Shown here in pieces: positions 48,501-60,960 of a stretch of DNA of 64,000 nt. Position numbers and translations under genes: made by a program. The stretch covers positions 10,523,501 through 10,587,500 of the forward strand of contig CM075765.1 in NCBI GenBank assembly GCA_037974665.1. Direction: 5' to 3'. Below the pieces are notes generated by a model. The model saw only the letters and a program-made list of their open reading frames with translations. It had not been told where the DNA came from and searched no databases. Numbering within the stretch: the stretch's first letter is position 1; each line of letters opens with the position of its first letter. This DNA is from Ehretia macrophylla (taxonomy: Eukaryota > Streptophyta > Magnoliopsida > Boraginales > Ehretiaceae).

Positions 48501-50994
48501 TTTAGATCTACTCATAACGATATCAATACTAAAGAGCTCAAATGACGGTGCATGTGACCAGGTGTTCATTAACTATCCAAGAGGATACTTCACCCTTTTT
48601 TTTTCTTGATATATATGTGATGCACTTGGCAATAAGGACCCAAAAGTGCATGTCAAATAACATCTTCTGTAATATTGATGTATCAAAGGTCCTCGCCTCT
48701 TCTCATATTGTTAATGCAATTGCTTTCTCCAGTTTGTAAATGTAAATCTGGACTTCCGGGTGAGCTCGGGGTCAATGCGGATTTGAATATGTATATCTAT
48801 CTATCTAATTATATATATTTATATAACAAAGAAGTGACTCTATATAGGTTCATATTAAATCCACTTCAAACTATAAACATCAAGGTGTCAATATATATTT
48901 CAGGTCAATTAAGAGTTAAATGCTATATATATTGGTGATGGAAAGGGCATAAACTCAAACTCCATAGCTTTATGTCATAACGAGTCGTTATATATAAACT
49001 CAACTTCTAGACCTTTATGTCACAATAAGTCGTTACCTAACTATTTTACTCAACTCTTGAAAAAATAAAAATTTCAATAAGGGTACCAGTTTTTCTTTTT
49101 TTGTCAATTATATTAGCATATTTATTAATTAAACAAGATAAATATAAAAGAAATCTAGGCCGAAACTATACAAAAACTCATAGAACAAAACAAAAGTATA
49201 AGATACAAAAACAAGCCTGAGGCAAAGGCCCAAAACCAAAAGGCTAGCCAAAAATTTCAACAATGGCCAATATAGGTTATATTCTCCGTCTGCAATTAAA
49301 AGTAGGAAGCAGGCCACCAAGGAAAGCCACATAATAACGCATCAAAAGGAGACGCGCGACTCTAACAAAGAAGACGGTTGGATACTCTAGATGGTAGAGC
49401 AAAAATCTAGACATTTACCGTTAAAGGAGTAATCTAACTGAGCAGTAACAGTAGTTGACCAAAAACAGTAAATGCATACACCTACACACATGTTTAACAT
49501 CATATGGGTGAGGAACATAAATAGTAACAATAGTTGACCAAAAAGAATAAAGACATATACTGGCAACAACTCAAACCCACAATATCACAACCAAACTCAT
49601 AACAATAAAAACCAAAACTAATAAAACTAAGAGAGGCCAAGGAAAGAGTTAAGTACTATCCACTCGAAAGCTAGAATACCGAAAACAACCACACAAAAAT
49701 GATGAGATAGTCTTCAACTAAAGGAGGAGTGTTTCTCCTTAAAGGGTTGGGAGAGAAAGAGAAATGTAGTTTACTTTTGTGTTACCGGTATTTTTTTCCA
49801 CCCCACCAATAATGCACATTTCACATGTCCTCTTCCAAAAAGTGACCACACTCCATGTCGAAATAGTAATCTTACCTATACTAACCGACTTTGGGGACAT
49901 CTATATACTAAACAACCAATGATTGGCGACAGCAACAAACTTAATTAACCCAAGATAATTGTGGTTTTTGGTTTAAGACATAATTAGGATCACAAGATGT
50001 AGGGACCTGCCCGTGAGGAGGGAAAAACTGATTGAAGCCATCAAAGTCACTAGCTATCATTCCATGTTGGCCATTATAAGTTACTAAGTACTAGTTTTTC
50101 TATGAGAATAATTGGTGGTGGATATAATAAGCTTTGACATTAACAACATTCGTCCAAAAGCATGCAATTTTGGGACAAAAAGCATCTTAACTTTTCCTCC
50201 GTTGAGTCAACTTTTTGCTGTAGAGATACCTAACATAAGATGATATTAAAACAGTGATATAGATTCTATATCTACTATGCAATCTTCACTTTTCTTTTAA
50301 TTTATTTTTAGAGATCATTACAATAATTTAATTATTTTGCAACACTTCAATTAAAAAATAAAAAAATTGTTGTAATAGATATTTTACTGCAACAGTTTTT
50401 TAATCATTATTTTTTTCACTTTTTTGCTCATGAGATTATTTTTTGCAATGGTTTCAAAATTATAGTTTAATTTTCACAATTTTTAAACTGCTTATTATTT
50501 ATAAAAAAATATTGTAATAGAGAATTTGAACAAAAACATATGCAACGAATAAAAATCCATTGTATAAACTTATTTGTAATAGTTTTTAATCTTTTTATAA
50601 GAATTTTAAGTATTACAACAAATAAAAAAAATCTTTTTACAAGACTCATTAGTATATAGGGAGTCAATTTGGCTCCCTACATCTGAAAAATCTATTGCTA
50701 TTACTAATAATCCAACTTTTCGGATATAGCTTATCCTTATCAGAACGTCTTGAAGTTGAAAGAGAGGTGAAGTAAAATACTATGGTGATGTGGAAGCTTA
50801 TCTTAGACTAAAATGCCATAAATTAATTTAGGGTATTTATATTTGAGATTCCCCTCCACTTTTATATATATGAGATTTAGACTTTATATTTATTAAAAAG
50901 TAAGACTAACACCTCTTCTGTTTAAAACCTGTTAAATGTTCTATTAAATAAACATAAAATATCATTTTTGCCCTTACCACATAACGACACAAAA
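48501..50994. other. gap; possible minus-strand retroposed fragment at about 49087-49800
   Basis: Read on the minus strand, 49800 to 49087 is T/G-rich and ends with a TTAATTAATAAATATGC-like block followed by an A-rich tail (plus-strand TTTTTCTTTTTTT, 49089-49101), resembling a LINE 3' end. No target duplication was found. 50230-50680 is AT-rich. Frames at 48542-48938, 49129-49569 and 50467-50667 show no motif. Confidence 0.3.
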
Positions 50995-51018
50995 GAAGAG
51001 AGAGAGAGAGAGAGAGGA
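50995..51018. repeat. (AG)n microsatellite
   Basis: GA dinucleotide run, followed by purine-rich plus-strand DNA to about 51150 and T runs at 51177-51220. Confidence 0.9.
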
Positions 51019-51297
51019 GAATCAAATAAGGACACAAAAGAAGAAGAAAGAAAGAAAAAGATGTGGCTGGGAAAGTGAAGGAAGAAACAAAGGGCAAGAA
51101 AAAGAAATAGTCAGAGAGAGTAAAAAGGAAAAAGGAAAGAGAAAAAGAATAGAAAAAATCTAGAAGGTAGGAATTCTTTTTTTTTTTGGTTAATCTAAAA
51201 GGTAGGATTTTTTTTTTTTTTTGGGGGCCTAAATCACACTTTTTTAAGAAGTGAAAGGGTTTGAAGCAAAATAACCTAGTTAATTTATGACTTAATT

Positions 51298-51601
51298 CAT
51301 GTTTTCGTATTTTCCACGGTGATTTGAAAACTACTAGAGTCTTTTTATAGTGTCACACAATACAAAAAGAGATACTCACTATTTCTTAAACTCCGTATAA
51401 TTTGGTGTTTAAGAATGTAAATAAAATAAATGTTCTTAAGAGTGATTTATAGGTATTTATAAAGCGGAAATGAAAGGGTCATATCCCTTTATTTTGTGTC
51501 ATTTCTTAATGATTATGTATCATTAAACCATGTCTTTTCTATATAATGATTGTACCTAAATAGTATCCACTCATAATCACCGTGGAAAATAAAAAAACAT
51601 G
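51298..51601. mobile_element. short inverted-repeat element (MITE-like)
   Basis: The left end CATGTTTTCGTATTTTCCAC followed by GGTGATT, and the right end read inward CATGTTTTTTTATTTTCCAC followed by GGTGATT, form inverted repeats of about 27 bp around 250 bp of AT-rich DNA. Size and structure fit a MITE. No target duplication is evident and the superfamily is unknown. Confidence 0.6.
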
Positions 51602-52990
51602 TTTGTATTTTCTATATAATGATTGTTAAATGTTCTATTTTTCAACAAGAGGAAAATAAATGTAACATATTTGTATTTTTATCCAATACTAGGAAAAAGG
51701 GCTTTCTTATATTCAACTAGAGTGAAATTGATTATTCATGTCACGGCTGTATACTTAATGAATTAACCACAAAAACTGGTGACCACTTGGTGGAAAATTC
51801 TGTTTCGTATGTCATTTTCTTAATATCCTAATAGTATTCTTTTTTTCTAAGTTATTTATTCTCTCTTTTGAACATTCCTAAATGTTTTGAAGAATATCAT
51901 GGGATAATAGATGAGAAGAGTGAAATTTGAGTGCTAATACCACACCCATATTATAAACACACCTAAATAATTTTAATTTTGTCTTCAATTAATGTGAATG
52001 ACAAATGGATTAAACTGCTACTTATACTAACATATCAAGTAACACTTATTAGTTGAGCCAAGTGTTGTGTAAAAAATAATATAATGTAAGTTTGTGCTTC
52101 ACTAAAGAAATTGCATTGAAATTGGTCAGCATCTCAAAGGAGAAAATCGTAAAATTAATTACATTAACAAGTTAACATTAAGCTTTGAAGTATTGACATA
52201 TATATCAGTATAAAAAATTGTAAATTATCTAATGCTAGAAACTCAAGCTCCTATGCATTGCACTCTCCCTAATAAAATCCATGTTCACAAAATTTATGCC
52301 ATTGATCTTGACGATTAAAACCAGCTAATTAGCTTGATTTTGAATTTCGATGGCATAAATTTGTCCTTAATTATATCCCGGAAAATGTAATATGAATGTT
52401 TGTTTAAGGTTCATTGTACCATTTTGAGCGTTGGTTGCTTGCTTTTTGTTCTTGGTTTGTTGTTCTTCGTAGGTTTGCGAACCGTTGGTTGTGTCTGTTG
52501 GTCGTGGGTTTTTTTGACCACCCGATCATCCCTCTTTTTTCATTGTAAAAACTCTTGTATTTCTTTCCATTTTTTGAAATGCACAATTTTGCTTACTTTG
52601 CGAAAAAATTATATCTCGGAAAAGGCTCGAACCCTTGGGCTTCTGGTCATTTGTAGGTTTTACTCATATATTACTAATAGCACAAAACTTTTCCTGTTAA
52701 TAAACATGGAATTTCATCCTAAAATGAATTGGTATTAAGAAGAATAATTTAAAATCTTTTATAATAGCTTTGATGTTTATGATTATTTTATGTGACAATA
52801 TATATTCTAACACTCCCGATCATAATTTTCATCTTGTTCATTTACATGGCATAGGTCCATACTCCAATTATAAAACTCTCTATATTTCTTATTTTGATTT
52901 TTATTTTAACTATTGTAAAAAAAAATAGATTAAGACGATTTAAATAAACTGAGAACGTTGAGAACCACCTTTATGCAAAAGGTATATTAA
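51602..52990. other. AT-rich gap; LINE-like 3' end at about 52400-52610
   Basis: Mostly featureless. 52400-52610 is T/G-rich and ends TTGCTTACTTTGCGAAAAAA, like a plant LINE 3' end with a short tail. The 112-codon frame there (52400-52738) runs past the tail and has no motif. Confidence 0.3.
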
Positions 52991-53392
52991 GGCTCTATAT
53001 GGTCTAACTTTTAGACACTCAAAAACACTTTATTTGAGTTTAAAAGTTGAATTTAAACTGTTTAGTCCAATTTTTAAAGTGCTTTTAGGTAAAATCTGAA
53101 GCTAAAAAATCTAAAAAATAAGAAGCTCTAATTTGGAGCTTTTCAAAAAAGACTTTTGCCAAGCTGTTTTTACATAATGCGGGAAGTTGTTTTTCTTTTT
53201 CTTTCTCAAATATACCCTTCCATATTTTTTAAAGTCCAACATTACCCTTAAATTTTTTAAAAGCTCAACATTGACAAACATAGACCAAAAAGTCAATGAC
53301 TTTTGTATTTAACAGCACTTCTAACCAAAATTTTATTACTAAAAATTCTACAACTTAAAAGATAAAATTTTACAATTAAACCAAATAGAACC
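52991..53392 (+). mobile_element. MITE, copy 2 (GGCTCTGTTTGGT family)
   Basis: 402 bp. Begins GGCTCTATATGGTCTAAC and ends ACCAAATAGAACC (inverse GGTTCTATTTGGT). Colinear with 55635-56023 along the whole length: TTAGACACT, AGCTCTAATTTGGAGCTT, CTTTTTCTTTCTCAAATA and AACAGCACTTCTAACC. Non-coding. The terminal repeat form resembles hAT or Harbinger MITEs; no clean target duplication. Confidence 0.8.
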
Positions 53393-54101
53393 TAAAATTG
53401 CGTCTACTAAAATGCTAAAATTCACATGTGAAAGCTTAATACTATATCAATTCCTCTGTTTTCTCTTTGTTTTTGGCACCACTAGATCATTTTTTAAACA
53501 TCAGATATTTTTCTCTTGTTGGGAGCTAGCAATATCTTCATTCATGAATTAAATACCGATGCCCCTTTTTTTTTTTTTTTTTTAAAGTCAAAACCGATGG
53601 CCCGTTAACCGCAAGGCCATTGGCAAGACTAACACAACCGGGTAAGATAATTGTGCCTGTAAAACCACATTGTATTCTTAAAGTACACATGGACTTTTAA
53701 GACCCTATGCCAAATGGGCTCCCAAGTGGAAACCCAGAGTGCATAATAGAGAAGCCCATTATACTTATCAACTGCAATTGCTTTCCTTTTTTCTAGCTCA
53801 CCACAGTGTTCTTCTTTCCTCACATGTTCATATCAACTTCATACCCGGGACGTATCTAGAATAGTTTAACATTAGGAGCTAAATAATTTTGTAAACCAAA
53901 AATATTCATCTTCTAACATTATTGATATTTTAGATTTCATAAATTTCACACAAGATAAAATGTTATTTTCATCATAAAAAAATAACTTAATTTCGCATTG
54001 CATTACCATAACGAAAAGAAAAATTATTAAAAAAGAAAAAGAAAAGTTGGAATGGACATTTATCTGTGGAGGAGTGGAGGTGTTTGGAGTTAGATGGGAG
54101 T
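53393..54101. other. gap, no gene seen
   Basis: Contains a long T run (53565-53583). The minus-strand frame at 53629-53823 has no recognisable domain. No transposon ends were placed. Confidence 0.4.
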
Positions 54102-54468
54102 AAAATAATTAGGTGAAGTATACCAGACTCCCCTATGATTTGATATAAGTGTATCGGTCCCCTTGTATTTTAAAAACTAACATAAATAGTCCCTGTAATT
54201 TTTTAAAAGTGCAGAATACCCCCTATAGTTAAAAAATCTGTCATATTTAACGGAGTATGGTGTACAAGCGAGTTAAGTGTGATTTTTATTAGTTTTTATG
54301 AAATTTATCATTAAAATATTTAACTAGTTGACCAAATTACCTCTTTCAAAAAATTAAAAACAAAAAAAACAAAAAAGAAAAGAAAATTCTCATTTTCTCC
54401 GTCAACACCCCCCAACCACCCACCCAACCCCTCCACCCCTTACCTTACAGCCCCACCCCCACCCCCTC

Positions 54469-54586
54469 ACCCTACCCAGCCCCCACCTCACCTAGCCCGT
54501 CACCCCCACCCTCTCACCCTACCCAGCCCTCCTCCTCCCATCCCACCCTACCCAGCCCCCACCTCACCTAGCCCGTCACCCCCACC
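54469..54586 (+). repeat. C-rich direct repeats, 42 bp unit
   Basis: The unit starting ACCCTACCCAGCCCCCACCT occurs at 54469-54510 and 54545-54586, with a partial copy between. The plus strand from 54400 to 54600 is almost purely C, A and T with very few G. Confidence 0.9.
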
Positions 54587-54613
54587 CCACCCATACCCCA
54601 CAAATTTCAACAG

Positions 54614-54949
54614 TCAAAATGAGCAAATTGCAATTCCAATATCAAATGGATGTTCTTCAAATAGATTCAAACACAACCCTGGATTGCCACTAAGGTCCAA
54701 GTTTTTGCCTAATCTTTTCAAGAAACTTGAATTGAAAGGAACAGTACCAGCCAAGAAATTTTTGCTTAAATTCAAGTGATATATATGTGATAAGCTCCTA
54801 AAACTTCTAGGAATTGCACCTGTTAATAGATTATTTTGTAATGACAATGTGGTTAAATTGTTGAGCTGTGAATAAGTTGCTAGTATGGCACTTGAGTAGC
54901 CACAATTGGCAAGCCTGAGCTCTTGTGGTTTTCCGGCGGCGGTAGTCAA
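54614..54949 (-). pseudogene. captured LRR receptor-like protein fragment
   Basis: The minus-strand frame contains PQELRLANCGYS, then LRR repeats LNNLTTLSLQNNLLTGAIPR and LSHIYHLNLSKNFLAGTVP, then NSSFLKRLGKNLDLSGNPGL and CLNLFEEHPFDIG. The ending with LDLSGNPGLCL is typical of the C-terminal cap of plant LRR receptor-like proteins of the RLP29/PII-2-like kind, as far as I recognise it. Only about 110 codons are present, with no signal peptide, membrane segment or kinase. The upstream His/Thr run (54950-55006) comes from a GT microsatellite and is not part of the gene. The captured part is uninterrupted, so capture may be fairly recent. Confidence 0.75.
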
Positions 54950-54972
54950 CAAAGAGAAAGAAATATATATAT

Positions 54973-54994
54973 GTGCGTGTGTGTGTGTGTGTGT
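54973..54994. repeat. (GT)n microsatellite
   Basis: GTGCGTGTGTGTG run next to the captured LRR fragment. Confidence 0.9.
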
Positions 54995-55194
54995 ATAAAT
55001 AAACAAAAGGAGAAGGGGTATTTATGTCTTTTTAGTAGTTCTGTTAAATAACTGGACGGAAATATGGAGAGGGGGCACGTGTGATAGTTTACAAAATCAC
55101 AGGGACTACTTATGCTAGTTTTTAAAACACAAGGGAGACCGATACACTTATGCCAAACCACATGAGGGTCTGCTGCACTTCACCCAAAATAATT

Positions 55195-55634
55195 TTGTAG
55201 ACAAAAAATATAAAGGTCTTTTAAAACATTTTGTGGAATCAATAATGACTACAATCCCTACAGCTCAAAAAATATATTCACCATTCTCAAACTTTCCTTC
55301 AACTTCAGACTATCATTGTCTCATCTTTATGTGTATAAACAAATATAAGCCCAAAGGTTTAACCTTCTCCGACACTATTCTTCAAGAAAAGAGTAGTACT
55401 AGTGTCATGATGATAACAAAGCTAAGCATGCAGTGAACTGTTGAGAACGTGAAAGTAAATAGGTGTTGTACGTGCAACAAAAGATAAGGCTTAAGAACTA
55501 ACGGGGTTGTGGGGGGCAAATATTTTCATGTTTTGATGTACTTAAATCTCATGATTTGTTGTTTGTCTCTTTCTCGAAGTTCGTAAATGGATAATTTTGA
55601 CAAACACTTTTGCATTTTTTATAAATGAGATGTA
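55195..55634. other. gap, no gene seen
   Basis: Between the Pack-MULE and the next MITE. The frame at 55233-55436 shows no motif. Confidence 0.4.
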
Positions 55635-56023
55635 GGCTCTGTTTGGTCTAACTTTTAGACACTTAAAAAGGTTTTCTGTGAGTTTAGAAGTTGGAGCTAA
55701 CATGTTTGATTCATTTATAAAAATGCTTTCAGGTAAAAGCTAAAGTTGAAAAAAGTTAAAAAATAAAAAGCTCCAAATTGGAGCTTTTAAAAAAATCATT
55801 TGCGAAGCTATTTTTATATAATGCTGGAAGTTTTTTTCTTTTTCTTTCTCAAATATACCCCTAAAGTCCAACATTGCCCCTTAAAATTTCTAAAAGCTTA
55901 ATATTACCCAACATAGACCAAATAGTTAACTGCTTTTATTTAATAGCACTTCTAACCAAAACTCTATTGCTAAAAGTTCTACAACTCAAAAGTTAAAATT
56001 TCACTATTATACCAAACAAAGCC
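55635..56023 (+). mobile_element. MITE, copy 3 (GGCTCTGTTTGGT family)
   Basis: 389 bp. Begins GGCTCTGTTTGGTC and ends ACCAAACAAAGCC (inverse GGCTTTGTTTGGT), the cleanest terminal repeats of the three copies. Non-coding. It shares AAGCTCCAAATTGGAGCTTT and the T-rich core with the copy at 52991. Confidence 0.8.
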
Positions 56024-56416
56024 ATAAACCAACACCTTTTAAGATATAAGAGTGAAACTCATTCTGTTATCGTTTTGTCAAAAATAAGGGTAGCATTGTC
56101 AATAACAAAACAAGAATAAACAAAAAAGAAAAGAAAATAAAGCATTATTGCGTAATTTTGACTTAGACCCCTTGCACTTTCGATAAAAAAAACCTACACT
56201 TTACTTCACACGAAAGACATGTGCCTTTTGTTGAAGGTTGTTTCCTTTTTTCTATAAAAAAATAAGTGAAAACATAATTGTTAATGTTAAAGAATCACGT
56301 AACGCTATTTCCAATCTCATTTCACCTTATTTTGTTTCTTTTTCTTTTTATCTATTTCTTTCCTTTATTTTTTCTCTTCTTTTTTCCTTCTCAAAATGTA
56401 TCTCATAGCTAAGCAT
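56024..56416. other. gap, no gene seen
   Basis: AT-rich, with a pyrimidine-rich plus strand at 56320-56395. No element ends or coding motifs. Confidence 0.4.
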
Positions 56417-56561
56417 GACTTTAATATCCCACATCAATGGGATATAGTGTTTGTGAGTGGTTTATAAGTGAGTGTTATAGGTAAAATGAATAACTTGGGT
56501 TAACCATTTTAGGCCAATAAAAAAGAGGTCCAAATAGTTATATTCTTATGCCTACAATACC
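56417..56561 (+). repeat. TRIM LTR remnant
   Basis: GATATAGTGTTTGTGAGTGG, TTTATAAGTGAGTGTTATAGG, AACTTGGGTTAACCAT and GCCAATA align with the TRIM LTRs at 12252 and 30802. The remnant breaks off at a CAATACC | TGTAACACC junction where another LTR begins. Confidence 0.7.
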
Positions 56562-58919
56562 TGTAACACCTCGGTCCCTCCCGAGGCCGGAGTTCCCGAT
56601 CCCACTCCCACGGCACGAAAACGAGGGGAAGACGGACGAAGTCTCCCCTATTTATAGGACAAACCAAAACCTGCAAACAGAATATAAATTGACCAGTACC
56701 GTGTCCAACACATTCAACAACTCCTCAATATCATCCGAGTCTTGGTTCTCAATAAACAAACTCAAGCAATTATACATCTCCAAATTCAAAGGCTAACCTA
56801 ACTCTCTTCCTTTAGACAAGTACGCTCATGCTTGAATTAAAATATTACTAACCTATTACATCAACTAGGTTATCGTACCACTCTAATGACCTAATTAAAC
56901 TTAAATTACATTTCTTTATTCATTGAATACATGTAACTCAAGAATAACATCTTTACAACCCACGCCACAAAGCACATTGACTCCCAAGCAAAGATCAAGC
57001 ACCACAAGCACGAACATTTCCTTCTAACACTGCAATACCTAAAAGGTGGTTAATGAGGAGTGAGTATACAAAACACGTATACTCAGTGAGGGAAGGGAAT
57101 AGTATATAGGAAACATTTATAAAGGGATTCGTGCAATGCAACAGTTATGTACAAGTAAAACCATTAAACAATTAACATGACAAATAAGCAATAAGATACC
57201 ACACATTGAAAAATGATACGGTTTAACTTCTTGTCTTCAATCTCGAGCCACGAACCAAGATCTTCAAGCAAATGCCGGCAAATCCCTTATTCCTCCAAAT
57301 GGGGTACTCCGGATGTACCCCGATCCTATGACCCATATCTCCCTAGGTAGGTCCATATGCCCCAACGAGGTGAACCATGCCTCTGGGGTAAGAGAGTATA
57401 CCTCAGCGAGAAACGGAATAGGAACCATAGTAGTTAAGGCAGACCGATAGCTCGATACTGCCCAGAGTTTCTCGACACTACCATGTCCGAAAAGGTTACG
57501 CAACCCCGAGTCAAGATTATCAAATATCACATAAGAAAGACGACAAAGTAGGTCGCCCTCGTAGTTAATCACAATATAAGCCATTAAACATGAAATAACT
57601 GTATAAATACAAAAGAAACAACTAACATACTTGTCCACAAACACTTCCACTAGCTTGATTATCTCTTAGACACACATTTAGGCACATAACAAGCATCTAC
57701 AAGCTCATACAAGCACAAAGGTATCCATTTCTCACATTTTCCCCTTTGATAACTATACAATTCTTATTCTATACGAAATTCAAGGCCTCAATTCTACAAC
57801 CCAATCATACTACACTCCTAAGGATACCAAAAGACACATATTTAGGCTTTGAAAACCCGCTTTGGAGACAAAAGCTCGGGAAGGCCCCGAGTTTATTTTA
57901 ACTACAACTACCCTATCCGTACCCCAATTTAACGCAACAAAAATACCAAAAGTGCTTCCATGCCCCAAGGATACCTAATCTAAGGTCCAAAAGTGCCCAG
58001 ATTACATTTCACGAAAAACCCATTTTAAATTTTTAGATAATCTGCATTTTAACACAATTCCAGCAAATTAACTACACGTGAGCTTCTAACTAGTTTCGAT
58101 AATGTCTAGAGCACCTAAAGGGAGCATTAATTTACTCTAAATAGCAAGTTATAGTAAAACCCTAAAAACAAGTACTATTCATTATCTCTCTCGTGTGATT
58201 CAAGCATACATCCATTCTAATGACTAACAAGCTTCAAAAGAGAGTTCTATAGGTTCTAGAGATGGTATAACAAGCAACAATAACCATATTCATAGCCATA
58301 TTCAACAATAGAAGAAATTCAAAATATTGACATAAACTTAAACATGAAAATTATGCATGCTCCCTCACCTCTAGAAAGCCAAAAATCTACTTCAATTGCC
58401 CAAATCTCCTTTCATTACCACTCAAAACCTCTTCCTAAACACAATAACTTCAATTTAACACATAATCCAAGTAATCATTCAAATAATCAAATATTCAAGT
58501 CATATTCATTTCCTCACACAAACTATACAACTAACAAGCAATATGAGTAATATAAGCAAGATATAGCATACTCATTTTCTCATTCATTGCACCTTTATAT
58601 ACAACTCAACTACACATGTAACTAAGTTAAGAAGTTCAACTTAATTTTAGCCATCTAACAAGTATTCATAGTCTCTACAACAAATATAACACAATAAACA
58701 AGCTAAAGTTAAGTATAAAGCCTAAAATTTCCATTTCTCCTTTAAGTTCAATAAGTCGAAACTAGTTTTAGCCAAGGTTTAATTAACTTGTTAGAAGTTG
58801 TGCAGTATAAGTATGGATTAATTTCAAAGCAATATGACTAATTTGCTCAATCGACGGAGTTTTGTGGTGAATATGAAAAACTGAAGCAATTATCTGGTGT
58901 AAAGTGAATATTGTTACAG
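56562..58919 (-). mobile_element. long LTR of a third gypsy-like family (right end uncertain)
   Basis: Starts TGTAACACCTCGGTCCC with GAGGCCGGAG, resembling the start of the LARD LTR (GAGACCGGAGG). The inverse CTCACTGAG to TTTTAGGT motif is at 57035-57092 and a CGATACTGCCC-type block at 57450. The right end is tentative: TGTTACA at 58913-58919 would close it, but no target duplication was found. No internal domain follows. The frames at 57264-57650 and 58344-58550 are inside it and unsupported. Confidence 0.5.
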
Positions 58920-60960
58920 GTGATGTTGCAACATTAACTGGAACAACACTTCTTTCTTAGTTTATTAACAGTCTATTGCTTAGTTAGTTAATGAGTCGTT
59001 CCACTTAATGTTTCAACACAAGCAGTAACAGTAAATAGCAGCAGAAATAATATAATTGTAATAGAAACAAGAACACCAAGATTTAACGTGGTTCAACCAT
59101 GCAGTCTGTGAAACCCCACTTTTTTGCTTTAACTCGATTTACGTGTTTTATCTCGTTTTGCATGCATTTGACCTGTTTATGTGCTATATGACCTAGAATG
59201 TTATAATTTTGATGTCAATACTCCTAATACGTGCTAAATGTGCATTCATGAAATTTTCATCAAAAACGGGATCAGAAATTTTATCATCGATTTTTAGTGA
59301 ATAGTGTTTTCGAAACACGTCCGCTAAAATTTTGAAACTGGTCTTTTTAACCCTTCTAGACCTAGACCACGGACTTTAATAGACCTGTGTTTGATTAAAA
59401 CGGTTTTAAAATCGGCTTAAGAATTTATTAGGGTTTTTACACCGACTTTTGCGAAAATCGAGTTTTAAGCCGACTCGGGTGAAATTGTTTGATTGTAAAA
59501 CTTCTTGTCACCTAAAAATAACCTACTTGAGCTAGCTTGGGTGTTGAATAATTTTTTTGAACTTTGGTGATCAAGAAAATGCATTTAAAGTCAAGAAAAC
59601 ACTAAAAATAATTAGTTTCCACTTTGACTTTCTTTTATTTATTTGACCTTAGCTTAATATATGATCAACACACATTGAAAACAAAGCAAAACACCACCAA
59701 AAACACACACAAAACCGTGGCTCCTTGGAGGAGAAAGATAAAGGCATTTTCAAAGCATTTTTCTCACAGATTTTGCGTTTCAAAGCCGAATTGAGTGATT
59801 CAAAGCTTGAAATTGATTGTTTGGCATCCATTCTACACATTTCTTGCATCAAAACACATCAAAGGTGAGAGAAAAATTCTAGATCTCAAAACTCATATTT
59901 TGTGTTTATGCGTATAAATGATTATTGAACCGTTAGAATGTTAATATGATGTTAGATTATTGCTCCTTGCATGCTAGGGATCATTTAGCTGTAATACTAC
60001 GAGTTTTTATCGGTTGTAGCATAATTTTTATTTTTCGGGTATTTAAATTTGATTAATTTGTTCAAAGTTGATTAAATTGAGTTGTGTTGATTAGAATCGA
60101 TTGCGGTGGAATTCTAAAAATTTGTTTATTACGTGTTAGCGCTGTTGTAATGCCGAATTTTCGATTACATTGTTCGTGTGAAAATCCGGAAAATCCAGCC
60201 ATGACATCTTAGGGTTTTAGGGTTATCGGGCATGATTTGGAGGTGTTATGGTGGATTTCCGAGAGGGCTAATGTAGTAGGTTGAATGGGTGAGTGATAGG
60301 AACTGATTTGGCAATGTTTGGATTAGTAGATTGTAAGTTATGAATTTTAGAAGTTTAGGTTGTCATTCTTTAATTTCTTGAACGATGCCTTAGATGGTTG
60401 GGTAGTGTTCGAGTGATGAATGGTGAGTTGTTGATGAGTAATTTAGAATTTAATTTTGTATATTATGCATGTCCGGTTAGATGGCCTACTTTGTCATCTA
60501 ACTACGTTGTTTGTTGTTTAATTTAATATTGATGTTATATTGATGTTATTGATTAATTATTATTGAATGCGGGAATCGGGCACTCTTGTTGCTGATCTCC
60601 CAATTGATTGATTGATTGATGATTGATGATTATGGAGTCTTGGTATGTGTGTGCCACCTCTCGGGCAGCGTCGGGCTGTCGGGTTGATAACGGCATGACT
60701 GCCATAGGCTACCCCCAGCTCGCATGACGGAGGTGTCATGGAGGGAGGGGCTAGTGAGGTACCTCGGGTGCGTGAGTAATGGGGAGTTATAAGAAGAACG
60801 GTTGAGATCGTGATGGCGTTTGGAGCTACACCAAATAGAGTATCCTTATTGATTGGTTATATAGTTATGTGATGATAGCTTTATTTATGTTGTTGTGTGT
60901 TTACTTGCTCAAAGGACTAAATCCAAGGAGCGTAGTGAATACTGTCGAGATCTATCGGAT

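Larger units (their letters stand above)
54111..55185. mobile_element. Pack-MULE carrying an LRR receptor gene fragment
   Basis: AAAATAATT is perfectly repeated at 54102-54110 and 55186-55194, the 9 bp duplication expected of Mutator-like elements. The ends are long inverted repeats: left AGGTGAAGTATACCAGAC, right read inward GGGTGAAGTGCAGCAGAC. Matching blocks such as ATAAGTGTATCGGTC and TTTTAAAAACTA continue for about 165 bp. Inside are a C-rich tandem block (54400-54600) and, on the minus strand, a captured LRR segment (54614-54949). No transposase is present. MULEs holding gene pieces are known as Pack-MULEs. Confidence 0.85.

Noticed and set aside
54950-55006. N-terminal His/Thr stretch of the LRR frame as a signal peptide
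   Set aside because: It is the translation of a GT microsatellite and the MULE end, not part of the captured gene.
57264-57650. 128-codon minus-strand frame
   Set aside because: Falls inside a long LTR. The DYLxR-like text follows LTR blocks shared with other copies and matches no protein family.
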